NCBI GenBank assembly: GCA_041917295.1
Contig: JAYRXX010000063.1
Span: 131,586-195,585 of the forward strand
DNA length: 64,000 bases
Origin: JADKHR01 sp041917295
Lineage (GTDB): Bacteria > Elusimicrobiota > Elusimicrobia > FEN-1173
Reading direction: 5' to 3'
The notes beneath the pieces are model-generated. The model had not been told where the DNA came from and made no database searches. It worked only from the letters and a program-made list of their open reading frames with translations. This document shows, one piece after another, positions 34,983 to 42,223 of the stretch. The position numbers were made by a program, and so were the translations under genes. Within the stretch, counting starts at the first letter, position 1. Every line of letters starts with the position of its first letter.

Positions 34983-36188
34983 TTAGGAGAAAAAACGAGA
35001 CGCCGAAATACGGGCGATCGCTTTTCCTCCTAAAGCGGCCACGCCAGGTGTTCGACAGATCTGGATAAAAGGGATGTCCCCGAGTTGTGTTTGCGTGCGC
35101 ACGTGGTGAACGTCCACAGGGCCATCCGATAATTTTGCCTCGAGCAACAAGAAGGGTTTCAGATCCCTGATCACAAGGAAATCCGTTTCACGTCCTTCCC
35201 GTGTTCGAACATAGAACAAGTTGTGCTTGATCCCTGTCGCATCGGTCCACAACCGGCACAAGCTGAAGAGTTCAACAGCCACATAATTTTCAAACTGTTT
35301 TCCCTCGTCCTGCACCCGTGTCCAGTCGTAGAGGTACACCTTGGGCGATTTGATCAAAGCGCGTTTCACGTTCTTGGCGTAGGGGAAAAGACGAAAGGTC
35401 AGAAAAAAATCATCCAGTCGTTTGAGATAGGCCTTAATCGTATGGGGACTCACTTCCAAGTGGGAGGCCATTGACGAAAATGAAACCGGGGAACCTGACA
35501 TGTTCGGGAGCAGTCGATATAGGTCGGCCACGGCATCCCGATCCAATATCCGCGTAAGAGCCCCAATGTCCTCGCGAACCACGGATTCCAAATAGTCGTC
35601 CGCCCACTTACGTCGAAAATCGGCAGACTGACTCAGAAAGGGCTCTGGAAATCCTGTCCCAGCCAGAAGAGCGGTTAGCCCTTCCGGGCGATCCGGCGCG
35701 TTTAAACGCTCTTCCATGAACGTCTTAGGATCCGGTGGAACAGTAACCTCCGAATGACCTTCAACCTCTCGCAAAGCGAGCGGCGATAAATGAAATTTAA
35801 AAAAACGACCGGCCAAACTGTCTCCCGCTCGTTTAACAACATCGAATTTTGCTGAACCCGTGATGATAAACCGGTAGTCGTCTCCCACACTGTCAAACAT
35901 CGCCTTGAGAGTGGTTTTCCAACGACGTATTTTGTGAATTTCGTCAAAACACACCCAGGGAACACCAGGACAAGTCGGACGGTCGTTGATAAAGAAGAGT
36001 TCGTTGGCGCGATGACGGGCACGCACATCCTGTCGATCCCAAAGATAATACATCGGCCCACATAATTCCAAAGCCAGTTTTTCTCTGGCCAAAGTGGTTT
36101 TCCCCGCCTGACGAGGTCCGGTGATAAACCTCATCTGGCGACCCCAATCTTGTGAAAACACAATGTTAAACAACGATCTTTTGATCAT
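34983..36188 (-). CDS. AAA ATPase with DUF4143 C-terminal domain
   Basis: A 401-residue protein of the AAA_14/DUF4143 family: Walker A GPRQAGKTT near residue 24, Walker B VCFDEIHK, a sensor motif IITGSAKFD, then a winged-helix-like region (SSMASHLEVSPHTIKAYLKRL) and a C-terminal domain with ETDFLVI and LLLEAK. The last two resemble the D and ExK parts of a PD-(D/E)xK nuclease fold. These genes are common, mobile and of unclear role; defence or toxin-like functions have been proposed for relatives. Two A/T palindromes lie just upstream. Base composition is less GC-rich than the neighbours, consistent with acquisition. Confidence 0.85.
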   Translation of the reverse strand: MIKRSLFNIVFSQDWGRQMRFITGPRQAGKTTLAREKLALELCGPMYYLWDRQDVRARHRANELFFINDRPTCPGVPWVCFDEIHKIRRWKTTLKAMFDSVGDDYRFIITGSAKFDVVKRAGDSLAGRFFKFHLSPLALREVEGHSEVTVPPDPKTFMEERLNAPDRPEGLTALLAGTGFPEPFLSQSADFRRKWADDYLESVVREDIGALTRILDRDAVADLYRLLPNMSGSPVSFSSMASHLEVSPHTIKAYLKRLDDFFLTFRLFPYAKNVKRALIKSPKVYLYDWTRVQDEGKQFENYVAVELFSLCRLWTDATGIKHNLFYVRTREGRETDFLVIRDLKPFLLLEAKLSDGPVDVHHVRTQTQLGDIPFIQICRTPGVAALGGKAIARISASRFFS

Positions 36189-36199
36189 GCTGACATTTT

Positions 36200-36243
36200 T
36201 GCATATATATGCATTTTAGTCAAACAAAAATGCGCATATATGC
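36200..36243. promoter_or_regulatory. Paired ATAT palindromes upstream of the DUF4143 ATPase gene
   Basis: TGCATATATATGCA (36200-36213) and GCATATATGC (36234-36243) are two self-complementary sites about 22 bases apart, the first only 12 bases before the ATPase start. The first contains TATATA and may overlap the -10 box, so the pair looks like operators for a repressor, perhaps autoregulation. Confidence 0.45.
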
Positions 36244-36308
36244 TTTTTTGCCAACAGGAGGCCGATGGAGCGACCTGACTTTTCGATAGCGTAATATCGA
36301 TTGGTCTT

Positions 36309-36338
36309 GACTTTTCTACAGTCCGTTTTAGAAAAGTC
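36309..36338. repeat. Perfect 10-base inverted repeat
   Basis: GACTTTTCTA (36309-36318) and TAGAAAAGTC (36329-36338) are separated by 10 bases in the 282-base gap between the ATPase and fliS. No U-tract follows it. It could be an operator or the end of a lost mobile element. A second, weaker hairpin of a common intergenic type (CCCGGCATG...GCCGGA) lies at 36393-36415; nothing else is seen in the gap. Confidence 0.4.
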
Positions 36339-36470
36339 GAATGCAAAATCATCGTAACCACCAGATCTCGTTTCGTTTTTTTTTGATCGTCATCCCGGCA
36401 TGGGTTTGGCCGGAATCGATTATGGCTGTTAATGGGACTCGAGCCGTTATCTTAATTTCGCGTGAGAAAT

Positions 36471-36869
36471 TTAGGCCGCGGCGGCGGAGACGGGGGGCGG
36501 TTTTCCTTGGACGACGCTGTGGTCCCAGGCGTCGCGCAAATCGGTCATTATTTCTTTCACTTTTTGAAGAGGCTCCGGATCCTTTTTCAGGTTCGCGCGC
36601 ACCAACGCGTCGTACATAAAGTCGTAAAGCAAAAAGAGGTTCTGGGCGATCACGCCGCCCTGTTCCATGTTGAGGTTGTTGGATAGGGCCACAATAATGT
36701 CTTGGGCTTTGATAAGTTGACGGTGAGACTCGGGAACATTTTTGGCGGCGATTTCGGTTTCCGCCTTGCGGACCGCCAATAAGAATCCGTCGTAGAGCAT
36801 CAATATCTGTTTGGCGGGTGAAGCCGACTCGATTTCATGGGCCAGATAGTTTTTCTCGTAGGTGTTCAT
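36471..36869 (-). CDS. fliS: Flagellar export chaperone FliS
   Basis: A 132-residue helical protein with the FliS pattern: YLAHEIESASPAKQILMLYDGFLLAVRKAE, then IKAQDIIVALSNNLNMEQGGVIAQNLFLLYDFM. FliS binds the flagellin C-terminus and keeps it unpolymerised before export. It is last in the run flagellin, flaG-like, fliD, fliS, and lies 13 bases after fliD. Confidence 0.93.
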   Translation of the reverse strand: MNTYEKNYLAHEIESASPAKQILMLYDGFLLAVRKAETEIAAKNVPESHRQLIKAQDIIVALSNNLNMEQGGVIAQNLFLLYDFMYDALVRANLKKDPEPLQKVKEIMTDLRDAWDHSVVQGKPPPVSAAAA

Positions 36870-36882
36870 GATGTCACTCCCC

Positions 36883-39033
36883 CTAATTCGATTGAGCGGC
36901 GGCGGTTTGGTTTAATGCGTTGTTCAGCGCCGTGGCCATGGTCTGATTTTTCGACATGGCTTTTTCCATTTGTATAAATGTCTTTTCGATGCGGGCGATC
37001 TCTCGCTCCACGCGGCTGTTGGTCACTTCAATTTGCTCGTCGAGTCGGGACTTTTCCTCCGTGATCTGTTGGCGGGCGGTGGAAAACAGGCCCCCCACAT
37101 CGTCTGAAATCCGCGTGACCAAGGCCCCCGTCCGACGGGAGGCGCCCGTGGCCTCATAGGCTTCAAACTCCACGATGCGGGATTGTTCATCCGCGGCGTG
37201 GGACGCCAACACCTTGACCCTCAGCTGATTTGTATACGCGTTGATGAGCTGTGAGTTCACCCCTTGGGTGTTGTTGCGCACCGACGCGACCACGGTCCAG
37301 CTCTCATCTTCCATGGGGTCCCCACCGATCCGGAGGGCCTCGATATCGTAATCCTTAATCCCCCAGCTGGCCACCGGGTGAGTATCGGTGTTCAACGTAT
37401 GGACCACAGCGCGGGCAATCGTTCGGGGGGAAGCGAATTGGAGAGTGACCGTGTCGGAAAAAACCCCTGGTGTATCGTCCATCCAGCCATCGGTGGTAGG
37501 ACCGAAGACAGCCGGATCGGTGACACCGTTGGCCACGCGATTGACGTCGTAATCAGTCGCCGTACTGCTGGCGGAACGCGTGGCGGTCAGAGCGCCGTTC
37601 AGGGAACTGCTGAAGAGTGCCTTCACATCGTCGTAATGGTTGGTCATCCAATCGGTCATGGTGGCCGTGTTCACTTCCAACACCCCGCCTTTCCCGGCAT
37701 TGACTCCGATTTGAAAGATCGACGTCGCTGTCGTGGTCAACCCATCCACGGACGCAGTCAACGCGTTGGTAAGTTCGGACAAGGCCGAGGAGAGCAAGGG
37801 GTTGTTAAACAGCGCCCCGCCTTTGGTTTTGGTTTCCGCGTTGTAGGTGTTCTGTTCGGCCACGGATGTGACGATGCCATTGTAGGCGTCGATAAAGTTT
37901 TTGACCGTCACGACGGCATCCCCCACCGCGGAAATCACGTTGACATTGATCGTTTTATTCGGATCGGCATCCACCACTTTCAACGACAACCCCTGAATCA
38001 CGGAGTCAAACGTGTTGGTCCGGCTCCGAAACTCCTGCGGAGCGGTAGTTCCAAGCCTTACGATGGCGTCTTGGGCCGCCTCCACTTCCGTGAACGTAAA
38101 TCCCGGATCGGACGAGGTCAGCGCCAGGGCGGACGCATCGCCGGAATATCGGCTCACAATGGAAAGTCGGTATGGCGTGGCGGACCCATCGTTCACAACG
38201 GATGCCGTGAACGGGCCGCCTAAATCGTTGAGGGCATCGCGCAATCCTTCCAGGGTATTATTGGATGAGCTTACGGTGATGCGGTAGAGAGGGTCCAAAT
38301 CCGTGCCTTCCACTTCGCCATCGGTCGAGGATCCCAGGATGCCCAAAGACGCCCCCGTGGATCCTCCTTCTTCGGCCACCACCAAACCGCCCGTGGTTAG
38401 ACCCGTGTTGTCTTGGATCAAAAGTCCCGTGCCATCCGCATTGAGTGTCGCCGTCACGTTGACCCCCGCCGCCCCGGAAATATCGTCAAGGACGTCCTGA
38501 ACGGTGGTGTTCCCGGTCAAATCGATGACCGCCGACGTCCCGGTCCGATCCGTGATCCGGATCGATCCCAGGGTCACGCCGGCGCCGTTGTTCAGCATGG
38601 ACAGCAAGGTGGCCCCCGTGACGTCTTGATCCACCGTCCCATTTCCGACTTTCAGGGTCAGAGTCCCGTCGGCCATGGCCGGCGTGTCTACCGCCGCAAA
38701 GTTGTTGGACATGCTCTCTTCGCCCCGCGCCGTTTGAATGACTTTCATCACACGGGTGCCCACTTCCGCCGTCCCGGTCACTTTCGCGGTCAGGAGGTCC
38801 GTGTTGCTGGAAGTGACCATGGTCGGCCGAGTGGAAAACATGTCGGTGAGAGCTTTGGCGGTGACGCGGAGCCCGGCAAATTTCGCGTCCATGGCATCCC
38901 AGGCCGCGGTGCGGGTGTCCAGCTCGGCCTTCCGGGCTTGGAGTTTGGCGATGGGCCGCTGGGCAATGGCTTTCAACTGGGCCAAAATCGTGTCTGTGTC
39001 CATTCCTGAAACGATTCCACCGATTTTAGGCAT
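36883..39033 (-). CDS. fliD: Flagellar cap protein FliD with inserted F5/8-type C (discoidin-like) domain
   Basis: A 716-residue filament cap/hook-associated protein 2. The N-terminal D0/D1 helices (GGIVSGMDTDTILAQLKAI) and C-terminal coiled coil (FIQMEKAMSKNQTMATALNNAL) are standard. Residues about 486-627 are not: ATRSASSTATDYD opens a domain with TVTLQFASPRTIARAVVH, a GIKDYDIEAL strand, WTVVASVRNNTQG, and a closing SRIVEFEAYE. This is the order of an F5/8-type C/discoidin galactose-binding fold (about 37153-37578). The ATG 39033 follows GGAGG; the ATG at 39054 lies inside the upstream gene. The insert would project from the cap and could bind glycans. Confidence 0.9.
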   Translation of the reverse strand: MPKIGGIVSGMDTDTILAQLKAIAQRPIAKLQARKAELDTRTAAWDAMDAKFAGLRVTAKALTDMFSTRPTMVTSSNTDLLTAKVTGTAEVGTRVMKVIQTARGEESMSNNFAAVDTPAMADGTLTLKVGNGTVDQDVTGATLLSMLNNGAGVTLGSIRITDRTGTSAVIDLTGNTTVQDVLDDISGAAGVNVTATLNADGTGLLIQDNTGLTTGGLVVAEEGGSTGASLGILGSSTDGEVEGTDLDPLYRITVSSSNNTLEGLRDALNDLGGPFTASVVNDGSATPYRLSIVSRYSGDASALALTSSDPGFTFTEVEAAQDAIVRLGTTAPQEFRSRTNTFDSVIQGLSLKVVDADPNKTINVNVISAVGDAVVTVKNFIDAYNGIVTSVAEQNTYNAETKTKGGALFNNPLLSSALSELTNALTASVDGLTTTATSIFQIGVNAGKGGVLEVNTATMTDWMTNHYDDVKALFSSSLNGALTATRSASSTATDYDVNRVANGVTDPAVFGPTTDGWMDDTPGVFSDTVTLQFASPRTIARAVVHTLNTDTHPVASWGIKDYDIEALRIGGDPMEDESWTVVASVRNNTQGVNSQLINAYTNQLRVKVLASHAADEQSRIVEFEAYEATGASRRTGALVTRISDDVGGLFSTARQQITEEKSRLDEQIEVTNSRVEREIARIEKTFIQMEKAMSKNQTMATALNNALNQTAAAQSN

Positions 39034-39346
39034 TTCTTCCTCCAGAGGTTTCATGGACAGCAGCGGGAGTCGGTTCCGGAGCGCGCGGGGACGGAGAAGA
39101 TAACTTTTGTTGCATCTCCCGCATCATTTCCAGCGCTTCCGATTTCGGCACGACGCGCACCGGTTTTCGTGTGGCCGCGTCCAACTCTTCCACCGTGGGT
39201 CCTTGTTTTGTCATCGTGTAGTGGAGAACAACCTCTCGTATTGACTTCTCTTCAGATCGCAGAAACATTCCACCGCCCAGTTTGTGAGTTCCGGTAACGG
39301 CGGGTGGAATGGCGCCCATGGCGCCCACGCCCGGAAGTATTTCCAT
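39026..39346 (-). CDS. flaG: FlaG-like flagellar protein
   Basis: A 106-residue protein between flagellin and fliD. Its middle (VLHYTMTKQGPTVEELDAATRKPVRVVPKSEALEMMREM) follows the FlaG pattern of a short beta-hairpin with a Pro, then a helix, though the usual VVKVID motif is diverged. It ends in a Pro/Ser-rich tail. FlaG influences filament length in some bacteria. The assignment leans partly on position. The last 8 bases overlap the fliD start. Confidence 0.65.
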   Translation of the reverse strand: MEILPGVGAMGAIPPAVTGTHKLGGGMFLRSEEKSIREVVLHYTMTKQGPTVEELDAATRKPVRVVPKSEALEMMREMQQKLSSPSPRAPEPTPAAVHETSGGRNA

Positions 39347-39373
39347 GACACCCTCCTTTCCCTGGACCCGGCC

Positions 39374-39399
39374 GGCCCCGCGGCACGCGCCGCGGGGCC
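39374..39399 (-). terminator. Strong hairpin between flagellin and flaG
   Basis: Perfect 11-base arms (39374-39384 and 39389-39399) around an ACGC loop lie 34 bases after the flagellin stop. There is no U-tract, so it is more likely an mRNA-stabilising or attenuating element, leaving flagellin message in excess over flaG-fliD-fliS. Confidence 0.5.
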
Positions 39400-39432
39400 C
39401 GACCGGTCCATGGAAACGTTACTGATCTATCT

Positions 39433-40842
39433 TTACCGCCCCAAGAGCGACAGGATCGACGTGGGCGATTGGTTCGCTTGCGCCAACATCGCGGTCGCTG
39501 ACTGAATGAGCACTTGGAACTTGGTGAAACTGGCCATTTCGCTGGCCATGTCAACGTCACGCACACGCGACTCAGAAGCCGTCACGTTTTCCAAAGCAAC
39601 GTTGAGCGAGTTGACTTTCGTTTCCAACGTATACTTCTGGATGGCGCCCAGTTGAGCGCGAGCGGTGGAGACGTCGTTAATGGCTTCATCGATGATCGAC
39701 AGCGCGGTCGTGGGGTTCGACGTGAGGTTATACGTCGCGCCGGTCAAGATGGCGTTTAACCCCGTCGCACCTCCAGCCGTGGTTCCGAGGGCCGAGGCGC
39801 GCACGTCCTGAATGGTCGCGCTGACGGTGTCGCTGGCGGACGAACCCACCTGAAAGGTCAAAGACCCCTGGGTGGATGAGATGGCATTCGTCAGTGTGGC
39901 AACCGAGTTCCCTGCCGATGTCAAGGTGACAGCCATCCCCAAATACGGGTTGGCCCCGCTGGCGGTCAAAGTCAATCCCGCGCCTGTGGCGGTCGAACCG
40001 GCGATGGTCCCGGCGGCGTTGACGCCCACCGATGACATGAAATCCACCGTATTGAGCAGGTTGCTCGCGTCGTTGACGTTGACGGCATAGGCTGTCCCAT
40101 ACTGGTTGTGGCGGATGTTGATGAAGTTGCCGTTCGCCACAGCCGTCAGGTCCAACCCGTTGGTTGTGAAACCCGCTTGCAACTCGGCGATGGTGGCCGC
40201 TTGGGACGCCGTGTCGGTCAGGGTAATGTTGTACCCGTTGACGGTCACGGTTCCTCCGGCCGCCGTACCCGCGGCGACGTTGACGTCACCGACGATGGTC
40301 GCCCGCGTTGCGGCGGTCGTAACGTCAACCGTGATAAGGTTCGTCCCGGCCGGCGCGGCGCTTCCCGCAACAGCGGAGGCGATGGCGGTGGAGTTGACCA
40401 CCGTGGCCGTGTTGCCCAACGATCCGTTCAAGAGGGATTTCCCGCCAAAGAACGTGTTATTGGCGATCTTGTTCAGGGCGTTGACGGCTTCGTCCACTTG
40501 GTTCTGGTCGGCCGCGATGGAGATCGTGTCGTTCACGCCGGTGTTTTTGGCGTGCAAGACCAGGCCGCGGATTTGGTTGAGGATGGAGTGCATTTCTTGC
40601 ATGTTGCCTTCCGCGGTTTGAATCATGGACGCGGCGTCCTGGGTGTTGGACACGGCCTGTTTCAAGCCCGTGATCTGCGCCCGGAACTGTTCGGACAGCA
40701 CCAACCCGGCGGGGTCGTCACCGGCTTTGTTGATCCGGTAACCGCTGGAGAGTTTCTCCAAGCTGGAGCTGAACATCGTTTCGTTTTTGGTGAGTTGCCG
40801 CCACGAGTTGAGGGCGGCGATGTTATTCGCTATTCGTGCCAT
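39433..40842 (-). CDS. fliC: Flagellin
   Basis: A 469-residue flagellin with conserved termini: IANNIAALNSWRQL, LSSGYRINKAGDDPAGLVLSEQFRAQ at the N-terminus, and the C-terminal D0 helix (SEMASFTKFQVLIQSATAMLAQANQSPTSILSLLG). The centre is an Ala/Thr-rich beta region with no Cys. It is the only flagellin in the window. AAGGAGG precedes the ATG. It is driven by a consensus sigma-28 promoter with a hairpin at the very 5' end of the transcript. It is probably exported with FliS as chaperone. Confidence 0.95.
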   Translation of the reverse strand: MARIANNIAALNSWRQLTKNETMFSSSLEKLSSGYRINKAGDDPAGLVLSEQFRAQITGLKQAVSNTQDAASMIQTAEGNMQEMHSILNQIRGLVLHAKNTGVNDTISIAADQNQVDEAVNALNKIANNTFFGGKSLLNGSLGNTATVVNSTAIASAVAGSAAPAGTNLITVDVTTAATRATIVGDVNVAAGTAAGGTVTVNGYNITLTDTASQAATIAELQAGFTTNGLDLTAVANGNFINIRHNQYGTAYAVNVNDASNLLNTVDFMSSVGVNAAGTIAGSTATGAGLTLTASGANPYLGMAVTLTSAGNSVATLTNAISSTQGSLTFQVGSSASDTVSATIQDVRASALGTTAGGATGLNAILTGATYNLTSNPTTALSIIDEAINDVSTARAQLGAIQKYTLETKVNSLNVALENVTASESRVRDVDMASEMASFTKFQVLIQSATAMLAQANQSPTSILSLLGR

Positions 40843-40917
40843 GGTATTCCTCCTTGAGTTAGGAACCCAGGACTCCCTTCCCAGGTTGGGGGGGGTCGAA
40901 TCCTCTGCCCCCCACCT

Positions 40918-40934
40918 GGAGGGCATTGCCCTCC
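40918..40934 (-). promoter_or_regulatory. 5'-terminal hairpin of the flagellin transcript
   Basis: GGAGGGC and GCCCTCC (7-base arms, 3-base loop) begin right at the predicted transcription start of the sigma-28 promoter. A stem-loop at the extreme 5' end is a known way to protect abundant mRNAs from decay; that role here is inference. Confidence 0.5.
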
Positions 40935-40941
40935 GATCCCA

Positions 40942-40968
40942 TTATCGGCACCCCCCCCATTTCCTTTA
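40942..40968 (-). promoter_or_regulatory. Sigma-28 (FliA) promoter of flagellin
   Basis: On the minus strand TAAA (40965-40968), 15 bases, and GCCGATAA (40942-40949) match the enteric FliA consensus exactly. It lies about 100 bases upstream of the flagellin ATG. The spacer is G-rich. No fliA gene is in this window. Confidence 0.8.
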
Positions 40969-40979
40969 CCCCCCCCTTG

Positions 40980-41003
40980 GGGGACGGAGTATATTTATTC
41001 ACT
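40980..41003 (+). repeat. Left inverted repeat of the RAYT unit
   Basis: A 24-base sequence beginning GGGGACGGAGTATA lies just before the transposase gene. Its inverted partner at 42194-42217 differs at one position. Confidence 0.75.
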
Positions 41004-41032
41004 AAATATCAAATATATGTTATCTTTAACCC

Positions 41033-42166
41033 ATGCCAAGACAAGCACGGTTAGATATTCCAGGTCACCTCTACCACATCATCGCCCGCGGACTGGATCG
41101 TCGCCCCATTTTTTACGACGAAGAAGACCGTGTCGATTTCTTGTCCCGTGTGGAAAAAGCCATTGAGCAGGCCCCCACACAGATCTACGCCTGGGCGCTC
41201 ATGCCTAACCATTTTCATTTCTTGGCCCGAGCCGGAGAGAAGGGCCTAGCGCCGTTCATGCGTCGATTGATGTCCGGGTATGCCAACCACTTCAATCGTC
41301 GACATAATCGGCAGGGATACCTTTTTCAAAACCGCTTTAAATCGGTTCTGTGTGAGGAAGGGCCCTATTTTCTAGAGCTGGTGAGGTATATCCACCTAAA
41401 CCCTATCCGGGCGGGCTTAGTCAAGACACTTACGGAACTAAAAGATCACCCCTGGACGGGCCATCCCGCCCTGGTGGGTTTGAAAGGCCCCCCTTGGCAA
41501 AACACCAAAGAGGTTCTGGCCCTTTTTTCTGCCGACCCACACAGTGCCGTTACGCAATACGATGTTTTCTTGCAGGATCGAACAGGAATAAGACGTCGGA
41601 AAAATCTGATGGGGGGCGGGCTAAGGCGAAGCGTTGGAAAAAAATTTAATCCGAAGACGAATACTCAGGAATTCGATTCACAGATTCTCGGATCAGGGGA
41701 CTTTGTCAAAAGAGTCTTAAGCCAAGTGGCAAACATCGATAAAGATCGCCTTAAGTGGAGAGGGACGGACCTACAAAGCGTCGCCGAGATCGTCGCCAAT
41801 AAATTCGGAATCAAACGTGATTCAATTTTTATGAAAGGGCGCAAACGGGGTGTATCCCAGGCTAAATCTGTTTTGATTTATGCGGGAGTGACAAAATTTG
41901 GAGAGACCCAAAAAAAGATGAGCGATTTGGTGTGCATCTCTCCCGGCGGAATAGGAAACTCCCTCGCCCGCGGTAAAGCCCTATGGAACAAAATGGGGTT
42001 TGAAGAGGATCCGTTAGTTAAAGGAAAAGATTTATCCTCTCCAAATGGGAAACAAGTTTCAGAATCTCCGATGGTTTCCAACCCCGAGGCCTTCACCCAT
42101 GCATCAGAATCAGTCGCCCGGGTCACAACAACCCCAACCACGACAGAAGCCCCGACACAAGAATAG
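41033..42166 (+). CDS. REP-associated tyrosine transposase (HUH) with DnaA-like C-terminal helix-turn-helix
   Basis: A 377-residue protein. The N-terminal 190 residues are a Y1/IS200-like transposase of the RAYT type: the HUH motif in MPNHFHFLARAG and the likely catalytic Tyr in VRYIHLNPIRAGLV. Residues about 255-330 resemble the DnaA domain IV helix-turn-helix (SVAEIVANKFGIKRDSIFMKGRKRGVSQAKSVLIYAG), a fusion seen in some RAYT families. The C-terminus is a low-complexity Thr/Pro tail. RAYTs cut single-stranded DNA at REP hairpins. The gene appears intact, is less GC-rich than its neighbours, and is flanked by its own inverted repeats. Confidence 0.88.
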   Translation: MPRQARLDIPGHLYHIIARGLDRRPIFYDEEDRVDFLSRVEKAIEQAPTQIYAWALMPNHFHFLARAGEKGLAPFMRRLMSGYANHFNRRHNRQGYLFQNRFKSVLCEEGPYFLELVRYIHLNPIRAGLVKTLTELKDHPWTGHPALVGLKGPPWQNTKEVLALFSADPHSAVTQYDVFLQDRTGIRRRKNLMGGGLRRSVGKKFNPKTNTQEFDSQILGSGDFVKRVLSQVANIDKDRLKWRGTDLQSVAEIVANKFGIKRDSIFMKGRKRGVSQAKSVLIYAGVTKFGETQKKMSDLVCISPGGIGNSLARGKALWNKMGFEEDPLVKGKDLSSPNGKQVSESPMVSNPEAFTHASESVARVTTTPTTTEAPTQE

Positions 42167-42193
42167 AAGGGAACCCACTAGACACAGGGAGTA

Positions 42194-42217
42194 AGTGAAT
42201 AATTATACTCCGTCCCC
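42194..42217 (+). repeat. Right inverted repeat of the RAYT unit
   Basis: The reverse complement begins GGGGACGGAGTATA and matches the left repeat at 40980-41003 with one substitution. It lies 28 bases after the transposase stop and 7 bases before the end of the porin gene on the other strand. Confidence 0.75.
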
Positions 42218-42223
42218 AGAATA

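Larger units (their letters stand above)
40980..42217 (+). mobile_element. RAYT transposase unit bounded by REP-like inverted repeats
   Basis: A single HUH transposase gene lies between 24-base inverted repeats (40980-41003 and 42194-42217, one mismatch). The arrangement fits REP-associated tyrosine transposases, whose target repeats flank the gene. No target-site duplication is expected. It separates the flagellin and cytochrome operons. Confidence 0.65.

Noticed and set aside
36393..36415. Intrinsic terminator of fliS
   Set aside because: The hairpin is imperfect and is of the common GCCGG intergenic repeat type; the A/T run is about 70 bases from the fliS stop.
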